DNA of 64,000 bases from Cocos nucifera (GCA_006176705.1 QRFJ01000300.1:1-64000), one strand, 5' to 3'; positions 45,906 to 58,636 are shown, counted from the stretch's first letter. Notes: generated by a model from the sequence alone, not told the origin. Numbers and translations: made by a program.

Positions 45906-46955
45906 AATTTTTTTTTTATTTTTTTAAATATTATATAATTTTAAAATTTAATACCCATCTTCATCATTCATTATCTAAATAATTATCATTAGAGTCTCAT
46001 CGCAAAAGATCGCCTCGATCCGATGGTCCTAGCTTCATCGATCAAAAAAATTTAATTTCGATGATTATGAATAACGATGCGATGATCTGATAGATGGAGA
46101 CCTTTGATAGATTCGAAAATCTACAACGATGATCTCGATGATATTTGTAGCATACTATCAAAATTTTACTTCAATCAAATATCGTTATCATGGTCAATTT
46201 AGTACGAAATAATTTCGACCGTTAAATTAGAAACAAGCGATCAAAGGATTAAATGACGTTCGATTATGAGATAATTTTTTAGTTAAATGATTTTTATTAT
46301 AATTTTAAATATTTTTATACGGCGATAATAGTAAAATTCAAATTATTTTTGTATAAATTATTCATGTTAAGTGATCTTCATGTTAACTAACTAAAATTCA
46401 AATTTTTTAGTTAAATGATCTTCATATTAAGCAGATATTGCAAAAGTACGAGCATAACAATCAATGAAGTTTTAGAATGATTATCAGGAGATGTATAGTT
46501 TTAGATCATTCTTCATCTCATGAGTTGAATTTTATAATCACCATCATAAAAAAATGATTAAAGTGGTAGCCAAGATTATTTATAAAAAAAATTATCTCAT
46601 AATCGAACACCGTTTGGTCCTTTGATCAATCGTTTATCATTTAACGGTCGAAACTAACCTATACTAAATTGACCAAGATAACGATATCCGATTGAAGTAA
46701 AATTTTGATAGTACACTATAAACATTATTGAGATCATCGTTGTAGATTTTTAGATCCATCAGAGATCTTCATCTATCAGATCATCGCATCGTCATTCGTG
46801 ATCATCGAAATCAAATTTTTCTGATCGACGAAGCTGGGGCCATCGGATCAAGATGATCTTTTGCGATGACACTCTAATAATAATTATTTGGATAATGAAC
46901 GATGAAGATGAGCATTAAATTTTAAAATTATATAATATTTAAAAAAATATATATA
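45906..46955. repeat. Long inverted repeat (fold-back), E copy
   Basis: Arms of about 480 bp with the axis near 46430. The left arm has TTAAAATTTAATACCCATCTTCATCATTC, GATCTGATAGATGGAGACC and AGCATACTATCAAAATTTTACTTCAAT. The right arm has GATTGAAGTAAAATTTTGAT, ATCTATCAGATCATCGCATC and GAATGATGAAGATG-like complements at 46690-46920. It matches the D copy (37540-38520) along its length. D's outermost 120 bp are not shared. Confidence 0.88.
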
Positions 46956-47300
46956 TATAACAGCGGTTATAATTAACTACTGTTATAAATCAGATTATAG
47001 CAGCGGTTCTTACTAACCGCTGCTATAGGTCCGACTTATGACAGTGGTTACAATGAACCGCTGCTATAGATTGACCTACGATAGTGATTTTTTGTAACCG
47101 CTGCTATAGGTTCGACCTACGATAGTGGTTTTTGTTAACCGCTGCTATATGTTGGACCTATAATAGCGGTTACAAAAATCGCTGCTATAGGTCCGATCTA
47201 TAGTAGCGGTTAACGAAAATCGCTACCATAGGTGCTATGATAGCGATTTCGAAAATCGCTGCCATAGTAAGCGCTGCCATAGGCCATTTTTGTAGTAGTA
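46956..47300 (-). repeat. CACTA E right terminus and subterminal repeats
   Basis: About eight copies of TATAGCAGCGGTT / AACCGCTGCTATAGGTCCGAC, ending CCATTTTTGTAGTAGTA. Confidence 0.9.
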
Positions 47301-48233
47301 TTTTAACTAGCGTAATTTTATTATAGCATAATTTTAGTATTTTAACTAATTTTTTCATGTCGGTATAAAATTAAAAATCATGACTTATTGTAGTGAGCAC
47401 AAGAATATACTATCCAGGAAGAATAATATAATTATTGATGATCGACATAGGATAAAATTTGCAAAATAGTTTAGGAAGCATGTAAGTTTCACTAGTATTA
47501 TATTATATTTTTATAATTATATAATTAATTACTTATACTGACATAATTTTTTATGCTATATTATAGATGAAATCTATGTATTTCAACAAAGAAGAGGATA
47601 CGACTGATGAGTTATATAATTTAGCATGTGGCCCCGATTGAAGGGTTAACTACTACACATCCTATATCGTTGGAGGAATAAGATTTCATATAAGAGAGCT
47701 TGAGATACAAAAATGGAACCAGAACAGTGGAATTGCTATAATACAAGATGAAGGAGAAGAGGAGATTGAATATCTTGGTATATTAGATATCATAGAATTG
47801 AATTATGGATCCAAATATTTAGTATTCTTGTTTCAATGTGAATGGTGGGATATTAGTAATAAGAAGATCGATATTCATATTGATCCATACTCTACCAATA
47901 TAAATTTTGCACGAACATGGTACCAGAATGAACCGTATATATTAGCAACTCAAGCGAAATAAGTAATATATTTAAAGGATCCAAAATATCGAGATGATTG
48001 GCATATCGTATAAAGAATAATACCTAGAGGCGTATATGACATACCAATCCAACTAAAAATGGACGATAATTCAAATCTATATGAAGAGAAAGCTTTTCAA
48101 GAGGAAGAACCAATATTGATCGAGCACCTTGTTGATGAAGAACTTATGCCAACTCCTTTGAATAGGGCTGATCTACTGTCCAATAAAGTTGAAGCTGATT
48201 TTGTATTTAATCTTGATGATTTTGAGGACGACG

Positions 48234-50521
48234 TGTTAGATATATGTGCCTTAGAAGCCAAAATTGGCTGACACTTGTAATACACTTCTAGGGGCAAAAT
48301 TATAATTTTGACTATAATAAATAAAATGGATTATTTTCTATCACATATATGTATTTAGTATCTGTGATACATTCTTTGAGTTAATGGTAATGATAATTCA
48401 TATTTTCAAGAGTTGAAAATTTAAGACATGAATAATCATTATTAACTCATAAAATACTTCCGACCATAGGATCATCACGAGGATGGTGATTGATCCGGAA
48501 GGTTGGTGTACAATCGCTTCTCTTTAGTAGATGAGTCTTGAGTCTATGGTGTGGAGACACCAAAGCGAGAGTACAGGTACTCGTTAGAGAATGAGGGCAC
48601 TGAGCGTGACCACCTCGAGTAGTCATTAGGAAGTCTACCTTCTCGTCAATGACTGACTCGATGCTGCAGTGGTGTGTCTGGTTCTTTGACCTGAGGTGCA
48701 TCGACAGTTCACCTTGAGGGTGTTATAGTTTGACTACACCATTACTCGATCTCCTAGCCATATGGAAAATCCTGAGGTGTATGTTGGCTATAGAGCATGT
48801 TCATTGTAGGAACTGGATTGCATCAAGATGGAATCTATCTACCTCGGTGGTAGAGGAGCAGCCCTATGATGATCATGAGAATCAAGTCCAGAAGCCCATG
48901 GCCATGGCAGAGTGAAATAATAGAAAGAGTTTCTATTTAGGTTTTCACATTGGACTTGAATCGAATGATTACATCATATGATAGAAACTAGGGTTTGACG
49001 AGTTCACCTTAACCCTAATCTGATCGGGGCTCAAGATAGAAGAACTTAATCACACAGGTAGCTGCACCAAGAGGTTCGCATTCAGCTCTGATGGGTTGCC
49101 ACCATATACTGCTAGGTGTCACTGGTGGATTTTGGGAGCAATTAGAATGATTTAGATGATCGATCATTCTAGCTGTTCGAATCAGAAGAGTTCTGATCCA
49201 TCGAAAGGAGTTTCGATGATGTCGATGATAGAGATCATGACATATCCCATTACCATACAGAACTGAACCTAACTGGGTCACACAAATAAGGGTTTGAATC
49301 TGGTGATCATCAATTGAACTGATCCAGTTCAATTGATCTGAATGAGATTCAATTAGGTTCAAGGAAAATCGTGCTAGCACTCGATTGAACCTAACGTTCT
49401 TCTTTTACTATCATAAATAGTTGTCCTGACTGAGCCAAAGGAGTTTGTGCTCATTCAGAGGCCTTCACTTGGTCTGACTGGAGCTTGTCCAGGTCAGAAA
49501 AAGGGTTGTCTTATTTTGTAAGACAATACCTACCATTTTTGGTCACCTGCCATTTCTCGTCCTTTGACTTTGGTCAAAAGTTGACCTTTGACTGGTCAAA
49601 TGTTGACCATTGACACTTTGACTTCTGTCCACATGTCATGCACCTATTGGAGAGCTGGTGGGGGCCTGTCCCCCTGCCAGAACCTGGCAAGGAGGAGGGC
49701 GCACGCCACCCTTGGCGTGTGCCCAAGCTGGAGGCGCCCAGGAGTCCCTATTGGACAGGGACTCCATCTCCTTTTTGGATTCCGATTAGACTTCTCCTAA
49801 GAACCAAGTTTGACTGGTCTTAGGCACCATCTAAGGAGGAATCCAAGGGACTCTATTTCCACCAATCAGATTTAGATCTGATTTCACAAAGGGTTGTGAT
49901 TGGTTGGGAAGAAGAGGAGTTGGATCACGCATAGTCTATAAATAAGACCCTGCGCCCAACTCAAAGAGCAATTGACAATTCTCCATGCCCCAAGGCTGCT
50001 TCTCTCCTCTCCTCCTCCATGCCAAAGCCATCTTCTCCCTCTCCTCTCCACATCCAAAAGTGTTTTGGATTCTTGGTTGGTGCAATCCAGATGAGAGAAA
50101 GGCGACTGAAAGCTAGAAGGCTGCGCTGCTGCAAAGGACAACTGCTGATCTTCGAAAAGGTGTTTTGAAGATCCTCCAGATCAGATCCAGATCTAATTTT
50201 TGGAGATGTGATAGAGAAGAAGAGGATCTCCAGATCCAACCCGAGTGGATATCCGGTAGAGGCCAGGCACTTGCGTGGCTAGATCCAGAACCTTCCGCTG
50301 CTTACAGGATCATCAACGGGTAATAGGATTACCCAACATCAAGGTAAATTAAATTTGAAATTTAATTTATCTTAAATTTTATTTTAATTATTAAATAATA
50401 AAAATTAGATCTAAAATATCTAGATCTGATTAGAATCAAAGAGAAAATTTTTTGAAATATATCTCTTGATCTGATCAGATCTGAACGAACCTGGTCCGGG
50501 AAATCAGGATTTTCCTTCAAC
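48234..50521 (+). repeat. Copia G 5' LTR
   Basis: About 2.29 kb, from TGTTAGATATATGTGCC to TTTTCCTTCAAC. TATAAATA at 49937-49944 is the likely promoter. AATAAATAAAATGG near 48318 resembles a polyadenylation region. It differs from the 3' LTR by many substitutions and small indels. Confidence 0.93.
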
Positions 50522-50534
50522 TGGTATCAGAGCC
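50522..50534 (+). other. Copia G primer binding site
   Basis: TGGTATCAGAGCC, complementary to the 3' end of plant initiator tRNA-Met, immediately after the LTR. Confidence 0.92.
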
Positions 50535-52398
50535 AAGGTTCTAAAAGTGTTTAGATCTGATTTTAAATTTATTTTAATTAGAAAATAAGTAATTTTAGAT
50601 GTCACATGAGATGTGATCAGATCTAAAATCAAAAAAAATTAAAATTAAATGATTTGGATCTAAGATTAGAAAATATGCATGACTAGTTCTAAAATAGAAT
50701 AGTTCTATAGAATAGTCTTGCATGTTTTTGATTTAATTTAATTAAATCATATTTTAGATCTATTTTATTTACTATTTTTTGATATTATAATTATTATAAT
50801 AACATCTAAAAAATAGTAAAATAAAAATTATTTAATTTTAAAATATCATATGAGATATGATTGATGCATGTCTAGACTAGTTGTAGAATAGTTCTACATA
50901 ATTATCTAGATTAGAATTTATTTTGATAAGATCAATTTAAATCTAATTTTTTAGATTATTATGAGATAATTTAGATCTAAAAAATATGCATGATTCGATA
51001 CATGAGATGTATGCAAAATATGCCATGATTAGATCTAATTTGTATATGAGATATATGATATAGATCTAAAACTGTTTTGTAGTATTACATGTTCCTGATT
51101 AAGGCGTTCCTCTTGGCCGTCCGGTCATAAGAACGAAGAAGGGTTTAAAGGCCCTCTCCTTCCCATCCGATGGGGTGTTCTTATGATGTGTAGGGGTGCT
51201 GCGCATTCGTCCTTAATCAGAAACCCAAAACTTACTTTCTGCAAAACCCTAGATCCTGAAAATCCTAGGATTTATTGTGCATATTTTGTTTATGAACCCT
51301 ACTTAATTAAGAAATTAAGATTATGAAATATTAATTAGGTCTAAAATTGAGAATTTTAGATCTAAGACATATTCATAATACTGGGTTCGGGCTTGGGTAG
51401 CTCAATTAGGTCTAAGCGGTTGATCAAACCGAATCAAGAGTTGGTTAGATGGGATCAACAATGCTTAAATTGACCAGCCTAATAGGATTAAGTCTGGGTC
51501 AAGATCGAGTCACGATCAAGCAAGACCTAATTAGGCTCAGAGGTTAGAGTCTGGATTGTAGGCTAACCCAATTGGTTCTGACTCAATAATTTGGTGTCTA
51601 AGGTAAGTTTGGCACATACGACCGACTGATTTTTAATTGGAAGCTACTCGACCTGAATGCATTCTTGTACGAGTTAATGGCATATTCCTTCCACCGATCT
51701 CACTTACCTGGCCATATCTGTTGACACAGTTCTGATCTGAGGTGGTCAATAATCCGAGCTAACCCATGCCACTAGGTTAGTCATAATTGTTATGACTATG
51801 ACCAAGTCTAGTTTAATGAGACCTGAATCAATTCTCCCTAAGAAAAGATTAAGTCTGAGGTCTTCCACCATTGTAGATGTGCGGGCCCTTCCCGGGGTTG
51901 ATTGTTCTCGGCTGGATACAGTGGCTCAGTTGCACCGAAAAAGATGCAACCATGTCTATTAGGCATTGGATGCTATGGGCTGGAGGATGAGTTGGGCTCA
52001 ATATTTTGGATACGGTGAGAGACTCAATTAGGAATCCAGTCTATGCAAATGGTGGGTCTGACTTAACTAAGGAGTGGATCAATATTTTGGATACGGTGAG
52101 ATTCATGAATTAGAGACCAAGTTTGGGTGCACCATGATTAGAGAATCATTGAACAAGAGTTGTTCACTCATTGGCTAACCCATCACCAATAACTGTTAGG
52201 TGAGGTGATGAGTCAGTTGGTGAGACCGCACCACCCACTAGAAATCATTAATCGTGGAGATTTTTGCATCTCTACAGAGGGAGTGTAGGGATCCGAGAAA
52301 ATAGTGGAAGCTAATTTATTTAAAAATAAAATTTTTAAATAAATTGGTCAAGTCATAATTACAGTATCTAACTAGAATCTTTGACTCTCTATAGGAAA
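50535..52398 (+). other. Copia G long untranslated leader
   Basis: 1.86 kb without a useful frame between primer site and gag. It contains a nested stem (51092-51223): TTCCTGATTAAGGCG pairs with CGTCCTTAATCAGAAA, and inside it TCATAAGAAC (51125-51134) pairs with GTTCTTATGA (51177-51186). A direct repeat, AATATTTTGGATACGGTGAG, occurs at 52000 and 52081. Packaging or translation control is possible but not shown. Confidence 0.7.
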
Positions 52399-53245
52399 AT
52401 GTCTGCGTCCAACCCATTGGCACGTATCCTGGACACACATAGACTGACTGGACCCAATTATAAAGATTGGCTCAGGAACTACAAAATTATTTTGGGTTCA
52501 GAGAAGTTAACCCATGTTTTGGACCAGGACCCTCCCACCTTACCAGCCCGTCCATCCACTGAACAGAGAGCGTCTCTGAAAAAATGGATAGACGAAGATA
52601 ATAAGGCCAGATATTACATGTTGGGCTCGATGTCTGATGAGCTCCAGCGCCAACATGAAGATATCGGGACTGCTCGCCAAATGTTGGCTCACCTGCAGGA
52701 GATGTTTGGTGAACAGAGTCGCGCAGCCAAATATCAAGTCACGAAATGACTTTTTAAGGCTAAGATGCGTGATGGGCAGTCAGTCCAAGATCACTGTCTG
52801 ATGAATGATCAAGGACATGGAAGAGCTTGAGAAGCTCGGTGTGAAGTTAGACTTGGATCTGCAGAACGATATTATTCTGCAATCCTTGACTGATGCATAT
52901 GGGCAATTCATCATGAATTACCACATGCATAAACTTCAAAATTCCTTGGCCGAATTAATGAATATGCTGGTCACCGCTGAGCTTTCTATGAAAGGTTCTA
53001 AAGGCTCAGTTCTTGCTATGGAATGGACTTCTTCCAAAAGAAAGTCTTATGGAAAGAAAAAGAAGTCTGTGAAAAAGCAAAAGGTGGAAGGAGAAAAGAA
53101 GAAGAAGGCAGAGCCGAAGAAAAAGAAGGTCGATGTCAAAGAAAAGTATTTCCATTGCAACAGCACACGATGGCCATTGGAAGCGGAACTGCCCTACTTA
53201 CCTGGCCACCCTGAAGAACAAGAAGGAAGGTCCTTCTGGAGGTAT
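52399..53245 (+). pseudogene. Copia G gag (frameshifted)
   Basis: Starts at ATG 52399 (MSASNPLARILDTHRLTGPN, then YKDWLRNYKIILGSEKLTHV). It reads to a stop at 52747, then continues as FKAKMRDGQSVQDH and, in another frame from about 52805, MEELEKLGVKLDLDLQND, LQNSLAELMNMLVTAELSMK and a lysine-rich segment. The CCHC knuckle is split: its first Cys pair region (KYFHCN) lies in one frame at about 53146 and GHWKRNCP in another at about 53173. Gag forms the particle coat. Confidence 0.88.
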
Positions 53246-54570
53246 GCTCGTTATTGAGTCTAACCTTACGGTTTCTTCTGCATCCAGTTGGGTGCTTGAC
53301 TCTGGTTCTAGTGCTCATCTGTGCACTTCCATGCAGGGTCTTGAGGATAGCAGGAGGCTGAGGGATGGAGACATGATCCTACGCATCGGTAATGGAGCAA
53401 GAGTTGCTGCAGTAGCCGTGGGAACATACCCTCTTCGATTACCATCTGGTTTAGACTTAGTTTTGAAAAGACTGTTATTATGTGCCTGCAGCTAGCAGGA
53501 ATTTGATTTCTGTTTCATGCTTAGCACTAAGAAGGCTATGTGATTACCTTCTTTAAGGACCATTGTAACATTCTTTATGAAAGAAATAAAATTGCAAATG
53601 GTTTTCCTTATTAATGGTCTTTATCAGCTACATATTGATGTACCTATTTCTAACTATCGAGCAAAACGTGAATGCCAAACGACCTAGGGATAGTCCAAAT
53701 GATAGATATCTATGGCACCTGAGATTAGGTCATATAGCAGAAGATAGGATCAACAAATTGGAGAAAAATGGGCTATTGAGTCCATTGACTTTCGAGTCAT
53801 ATCCAACTTGTGAATCTTGTCTTCAAGGCAAAATGACTAAACTCCCTTTTGTTGGACATGGGGAAAGGGCCACAGATCTCCTTGCCCTAGTACATACTGA
53901 TGTGTGCGGCCCATTTGATGTGCCGGCTAGAGGCAATTTTGTCTACTTCATTATCCTTTACCGATGATCTGTCTAGGTATGGGTATGTGTATCTTATGAG
54001 ACACAAGTCTGAAGCTTTTGAAAAGTTCAAAGAATTCAGACATGAAGTAGAAAAATAAAACTGAAAAAAAAACCCATTAAGGTTCTTCGATCAGATCGAG
54101 GAGGTGAATACCTTAGCCGAGAAATTCCTAGACTATCTCAAGAAAAATGGCATAGTCTCTCAATGGACTCCACCAGGAACACCTCAACTCAATGGGATTT
54201 TCAGAATGGAGAAATCGGACTCTATTGGATATGGTTCGATCCATGATGAGCTTCACAGACCTCCCTGATTTTCTTTGGGGACATTCATTGTTAACTTCAA
54301 TTTATCTACTGAATAGGGTTCCCTCTAAAACCGTTCCTACCACACCGTATGAGATATGGCACGGTAAGAAACCAAGTCTGAGTCATCTCAGAATTTGGGG
54401 TTGTCCGGCTCATGTCAAAAGACAACAAGCGGACAAGTTAGAGTTTAGGTCCTTCAGAGCTCGATTCATAGGATATCCTAAAGAGTCATTAGGATACTAT
54501 TTCTACATTCCAGAAGACCACAATGTGATTGTGAGTCGACATGCCATCTTTCTTGAAAAATAGTTTATTC
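53246..54570 (+). pseudogene. Copia G protease and integrase (frameshifted)
   Basis: Protease: SSWVLDSGSSAHLC at 53283-53324 keeps the catalytic DSG. Pre-integrase: LWHLRLGHIAEDRI and CESCLQGKM (53700-53845) keep the HHCC zinc site. Integrase core: HTDVCGPF (first Asp, about 53898), then after shifts VLRSDRGGEY (second Asp, about 54080), TPPGTPQLNG (54170), SEWRNRTLLDMVRSMMSF and LLNRVPSKTVPTTPYEIWHG, then the GKK-type end IWGCPAHVKR (54390). It stops at 54563. Frame changes near 53967, 54062 and 54200. Confidence 0.88.
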
Positions 54571-56380
54571 AAGATAGCGGCATTGGAAAGCAGATTAAGC
54601 TTGATGAGAAAGTCTCACAAGTACAACGAGCTAAGGACCAATTGGAACCAAATCAGGTTGAGCCAATAAGAACACTACCTCCTCCACCTCGTAGATCGGA
54701 AAGAGTTTTCCATCCCCTGAAAGATACTTAGGTATTATTTCAGAGGAAAGTAGAGAAAATGTTCCTCGTAGGTAATGGTGCTCATGGTGATGATCCCAAA
54801 ACCTACAACGAGGCGATATCAGATATCGACTCCGAGAAATGGCTAGAGGCAATGCAGTCAGAAATTGACTCGATGCACTCAAACCAAGTCTGGACCTTGG
54901 TAGATCCACCAGAAGGTATAGTACCTATTGGGTGTAAATGGATCTTCAAGAGAAAGATTGGTGCAGATGGGAATGTGGAGACATTCAAGGCTAGACTAGT
55001 GGCAAAAGGTTATAGTCAACGCGAAGGCATTGACTATCAGGATACCTTTTTTTCCCAGTGGCTATGCTAAAATCCATCCGCACATTGCTTGCCGTTGCAG
55101 CCTATTTCGATTATGAAATATGGCAAATGGACGTGAAAATGGCATTCTTAAATGGATATCTTGAGGAAGATATCTATATGGAACAGCCGCTAGGTTTCAC
55201 ATCCAGTGATACTGATCACAAGGTTTGCAAGCTGCAAAGGTCCATATATGGACTTAAGCAAGCATCTCGGAGCTGGAACACTCATTTCAATGATGTGATC
55301 AAAAAGTTTGGTTTCATCAAAAATGAAGAGGAAACCATGTGTTTTCAAAAAGGTCAGTGGGAGCGCTGTTGTCTTCCTCGTATTGTACGTGGATGACATC
55401 CTCCTTATTGGGAATGATATTCCCATGTTGACGATCAGTCAAAATATGGTTGTCCAAGGAATTCTCCATGAAAGACCTAGGTGAAGCATCCTTTATTCTA
55501 GGAATTAAGGTCTATAGGGATAGACCGAATAGGATGCTAGGACTTTCACAGAAGATGTACATAGAGGAAAGTACTAAAGAGGTTTAGTATGGAAAACTCT
55601 AAGAGGGGATTAATACCCTTCAGACATGGTATTCATCTTTCCAAGAAGATGTGCCCTAGCACACCTGAGGAAATAGAACGCATGAGCAAGATCCCTTATG
55701 CTTCTGCAATAGGGAGCCTCATGTATGCCATGCTATGTACACGACCTGATATAGCCCATGCTGTGAGTGTCACAAGCAGATATCAGTCAAATCCAGGTGA
55801 AGAACACTGGACTTCTGTGAAATGTATCCTTAAGTACTTGAGAAGAACTAAGGATATGATGTTGGTCTTTGGTAATGGAGAACTCCAAGTCCAGGGATAC
55901 ACAGACTCGGATTTCATGTCCGATATAGATGATCGAAAGTCGACATCTGGGAGTCTGTTTGTGTGCAATGGTGGTGCTGTCAGCTGGAAGAGTTCCAAGC
56001 AAACCATGATAGCAGATTCCACCATGGAAGCAGAATATATCGCTGCATCAGAGGCTGCGAAGGAAGCATTCTGGTACAAGAAGTTTGCTGCAGAAATTGG
56101 AGTAATGCCATCAGATGCCATTCCTCTATACTGCGACAATAAATGGCGCCATAGCCCTTGCTAAGGAGCCGAGGTCTCACCAGAAATCCAAGCACATTGA
56201 GCGGCGATACCACCTCATCCGCGATTACCTCGAGAAGGGTTACGTCGAGGTCAAGAGAGTCAACTCCACAGATAATGTGGCAGACCCACTTACAAAGCCG
56301 TTGGGCCAGCAGAAAGATCGAAGCCCACCTTGAGAAGATGGGACTTAGACTTGTAGCCAATTGGCTTTAGGACAAGTGGG
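54571..56380 (+). pseudogene. Copia G reverse transcriptase and RNase H (frameshifted)
   Basis: RT starts at about 54835 (EKWLEAMQSEIDSMHSNQVW, then GCKWIFKRKIGADGNVETFK). A shift at about 55050 separates this from QMDVKMAFLNGYLEEDIYME (first catalytic Asp) and IYGLKQASRSWNTHF. The YVDD box is at 55386-55397, after another shift. RNase H: GSLMYAMLCTRPDIAHAVSV, GYTDSDFMSDIDDRKSTSGS, KQTMIADSTMEAEYIAASEA (55690-56060), ending KSKHIERRYHLIRDYL and NVADPLTKPL to about 56310. Catalytic residues are still present; the breaks are small indels. Confidence 0.9.
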
Positions 56381-56394
56381 AGATTGTTAGATAT
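56381..56394 (+). other. Copia G polypurine tract
   Basis: AAGTGGGAGATT directly before the 3' LTR start at 56395, the normal position of the plus-strand primer. Confidence 0.75.
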
Positions 56395-58636
56395 ATGTGC
56401 CCTAGAAGCCAGAATTGGCTGACACTTGTAATACACTTCTAGGGGCAAAATTATAATTTTGACTATAATCAATAAAATGGGTTATTTTCTATCACATATG
56501 TGTATTTAGTGTCTGTGATACATCCTTTGAGTTAATGGTAATGATAATTCATATTTTCAAGAGTTGAAAATTTAAGACATGAATAATCATTATTAACTCA
56601 TAAAATGCTCCCGACCATAGGATCATCACGAGGATGGTGATTGATCCGGAAAGGTTGGTGTACAATCGCTTCTCTTTAGTAGATGAGTCTTGAGTCTACG
56701 GTGTGGAGACACCGAGTGAGCGAGTACAGGTACTCGTTAGAGAACGAGGGCACTGAGCGTGACCACCTCGAGTAGTCATTAGGAAGTCTACCTTCTCGTC
56801 AATGACTGACTCGATGCTGCAGTAGTGTGTCTGGTTCTTTGACCTGAGGTGCATCGGCAGTTCACCTTGAGGGTGTTATAGTTTGACTACACCATTACTC
56901 GGTCTCCTAGCCATATGGAACCCTGAGGTGTATGTTGGCTATAGCATGTTCATTGTAGGAACTGGATTGCATCAAGATGGAATCTATCTACCTCGGTGGT
57001 AGAGGAGCAGCCCTATGATGATCATGAGAATCAAGTCCAGAAGCCCATGGCCATGGCAGAGTGAAATAATAGAAAGAGTTTCTATTTAGATTTTCACATT
57101 GGACTTGAATCGAATGATTACATCATATGACAGAAACTAGGGTTTGACGAGTTCACCTTAACCCTAATCTGATCGGGGCTCAAGATAGAAGAACTTAATC
57201 ACACAGGTAGCTGCACCAAGAGGTTCGCATTCAGCTCTGATGGGTTGCCACCATATACTGCTAGGTGTCACTGGTGGATTTTGGGAGCAATTAGAATGAT
57301 TTAGATGATCGATCATTCTAGCTGTTCGAATCAGAAGAGTTCTGATCCATCGAAAGGAGTTTCGATGATGTCGATGATAGAGATCATGACATATCCCATT
57401 ACCATACAGAACTGAACCTAACTGGGTCACACAAACAAGGGTTTGAATCTGGTGATCATCAATTGAACTGATCTAGTTCAATTGATCTGAATGAGATTCA
57501 ATTAGGTTCAAGAAATCGTGCTAGCACTCGATTGAACCTAACGTTCTTCTTTTACTATCATAAATAAGTTGTCCTGACTGAGCCAAAGGAGTTTGTGCTC
57601 AATCAGAGGCCTTCATATTGGTCTGACTGGAGGTTGTCCAGTCAGAAAAGGGTTGTCTTATTTTGTAAGACAATTACCTGCCATTTTTGGTCACCTGCCA
57701 TTTCTTGTCCTTTGACTTTGGTCAAAAGTTGACCTTTGACACTTTGACTTTTGACCATGTATCATGCACCTATTGGAGAGCTGGTGGGGGCCTGTCCCCC
57801 TGCCAGAACCTGGCAAGGAGGAGGGCGCACGCCACCCTAGGCCCAAGCTGGAGACGCCCAGGAGTCCCTGTTGGATAGGGACTCCATCTTCTTTTTGGAT
57901 TTCCGATTAGAGTTCTCCTAAGAACCAAGTTTGACTGGTCTTAGGCGCCATCTAAGGAGGAATCCAGGGGACTCTATTCCCACCAATCAGATTTAGATCT
58001 GATTTCACAAAGGGTTGTGATTGGTTGGGAAGAAGAGGAGTTGGATCACGCTTAGTCTATAAATAAGACCCTGCGCCCAACTCAAAGAGCATGACAATTC
58101 TCCATGCCCCAAGGCTTCCTCTCCTCTCCTCCTCCATGCCAAAGCATCTTATCCCTCTCCTCTCCACATCCAAAAGTGTTTTGGGTTCTTGGTTGGTGCA
58201 ATCCAGATGAGAGAAAGGCGACTGAAAGCTAGAAGGCTGCGCTGCTATAAAGGATAACTGCTGATCTTCGAAAGGTATTTTGAAGATCCTCCAGATCAGA
58301 TCTAAATTTAATTTTTGGAGATGTGATAGAGAAGAAGAGGATCTCCAGATTCAATCCAAGTGGATATCGGTAGAGGTCGGGCACTTTCGTGGCTAGATTC
58401 AGAACCTTCCGCTGCTTACAGGATCATCAACAGGTAATAGGATTATCCAACATCAAGATAAATTAAATTAAATTAAATTTATTTAAATTTTATTTTTATT
58501 ATTAGAATAATAAGAATTAGATCTGAAACATCTTAGATCTGATTAGGATCAAAGAGAAATTTTTTTTTGAAATATATCTCTTGATCCAATCAGATCTAAA
58601 CGAACCTAGTCCAAAAAATCAGGATTTTCCTTCAAC
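56395..58636 (+). repeat. Copia G 3' LTR
   Basis: About 2.24 kb, from TGTTAGATATATGTGCC to TTCCTTCAACA. TATAAATA at 58058-58065. Compared with the 5' LTR it lacks short pieces, for example part of the GTTGACCTTTGACTGGTCAAATG stretch (49583 in the 5' copy) and GTGT near 57842. Confidence 0.93.

Larger units (their letters stand above)
41818..47300 (-). mobile_element. CACTA transposon E (inside an intron of D's transposase)
   Basis: 5.48 kb. The left end CACTACTACAAAAAAGG and right end (complement of TACTACTACAAAAATGG) form the terminal inverted repeat; the last base at 47300 is A instead of the expected G. Subterminal repeats are of the type ATAGCAGCGGTTATAAACCG (41840-42190, 45700-45905, 46960-47300). 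One TNP1-type gene lies on the minus strand; no TNP2 gene is left. The flanking triplets (TAA, TTT) do not match, so a target duplication is not visible. Removing E restores a normal GT-AG intron (41814-47393) in D. Confidence 0.88.
40793..48233 (+). pseudogene. CACTA D TNP2-type transposase, N-terminally truncated
   Basis: C-terminal half of a plant TNP2 (transposase_21) gene. Exon 1 (about 40793-41422) reads LDVMHIEKNIFDN, GKMK-like spacing, ARLDLQEMEIQSELHLVRQG, then GMKSHDSHVMMQCLLPVVM; after a stop at 41241 it continues in frame with FPPSFFDVMVHLVVHLP and YRWMYPIER. Exon 2 (41505-41813) has LKRYVGNKTWSEGSIAKAY. The next intron holds CACTA E. Exon 3 (47394-47481) starts EHKNILSRKN, with a stop at about 47467. 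Exon 4 (47567 on) has DELYNLACGPD, a stop, YTSYIVGGIRFHIRE and FQCEWWDISNKKIDIHIDPY. It is cut by Copia G at 48233 and resumes at 58637 with DDRFINDDEIEDD. The N-terminal half is missing. Confidence 0.85.
48234..58636 (+). mobile_element. Copia element G, full-length, inside D's transposase exon
   Basis: 10.4-kb Copia element with LTRs 48234-50521 and 56395-58636, tRNA-iMet primer site at 50522, a long leader, then gag, protease, integrase, reverse transcriptase and RNase H in Copia order, and a polypurine run before the 3' LTR. The target duplication is CGACG (48229-48233) versus CGATG (58637-58641). Across it the transposase frame continues, DFEDD to DDRFINDDEIEDD, giving an independent check of both edges. 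Frameshifts in gag, integrase and RT make it defective. Confidence 0.95.

Noticed and set aside
41818..47300. Possible 3-bp target duplication for CACTA E
   Set aside because: The triplets next to the termini (TAA left, TTT right) differ, so I do not claim one. Placement rests on the terminal inverted repeats and the restored intron.
49015..57430. The same minus-strand frame at 49015-49380 and 57164-57430, apparently conserved
   Set aside because: The two lie at the same place in the two LTRs of Copia G, so identity reflects LTR duplication and not selection on a protein.
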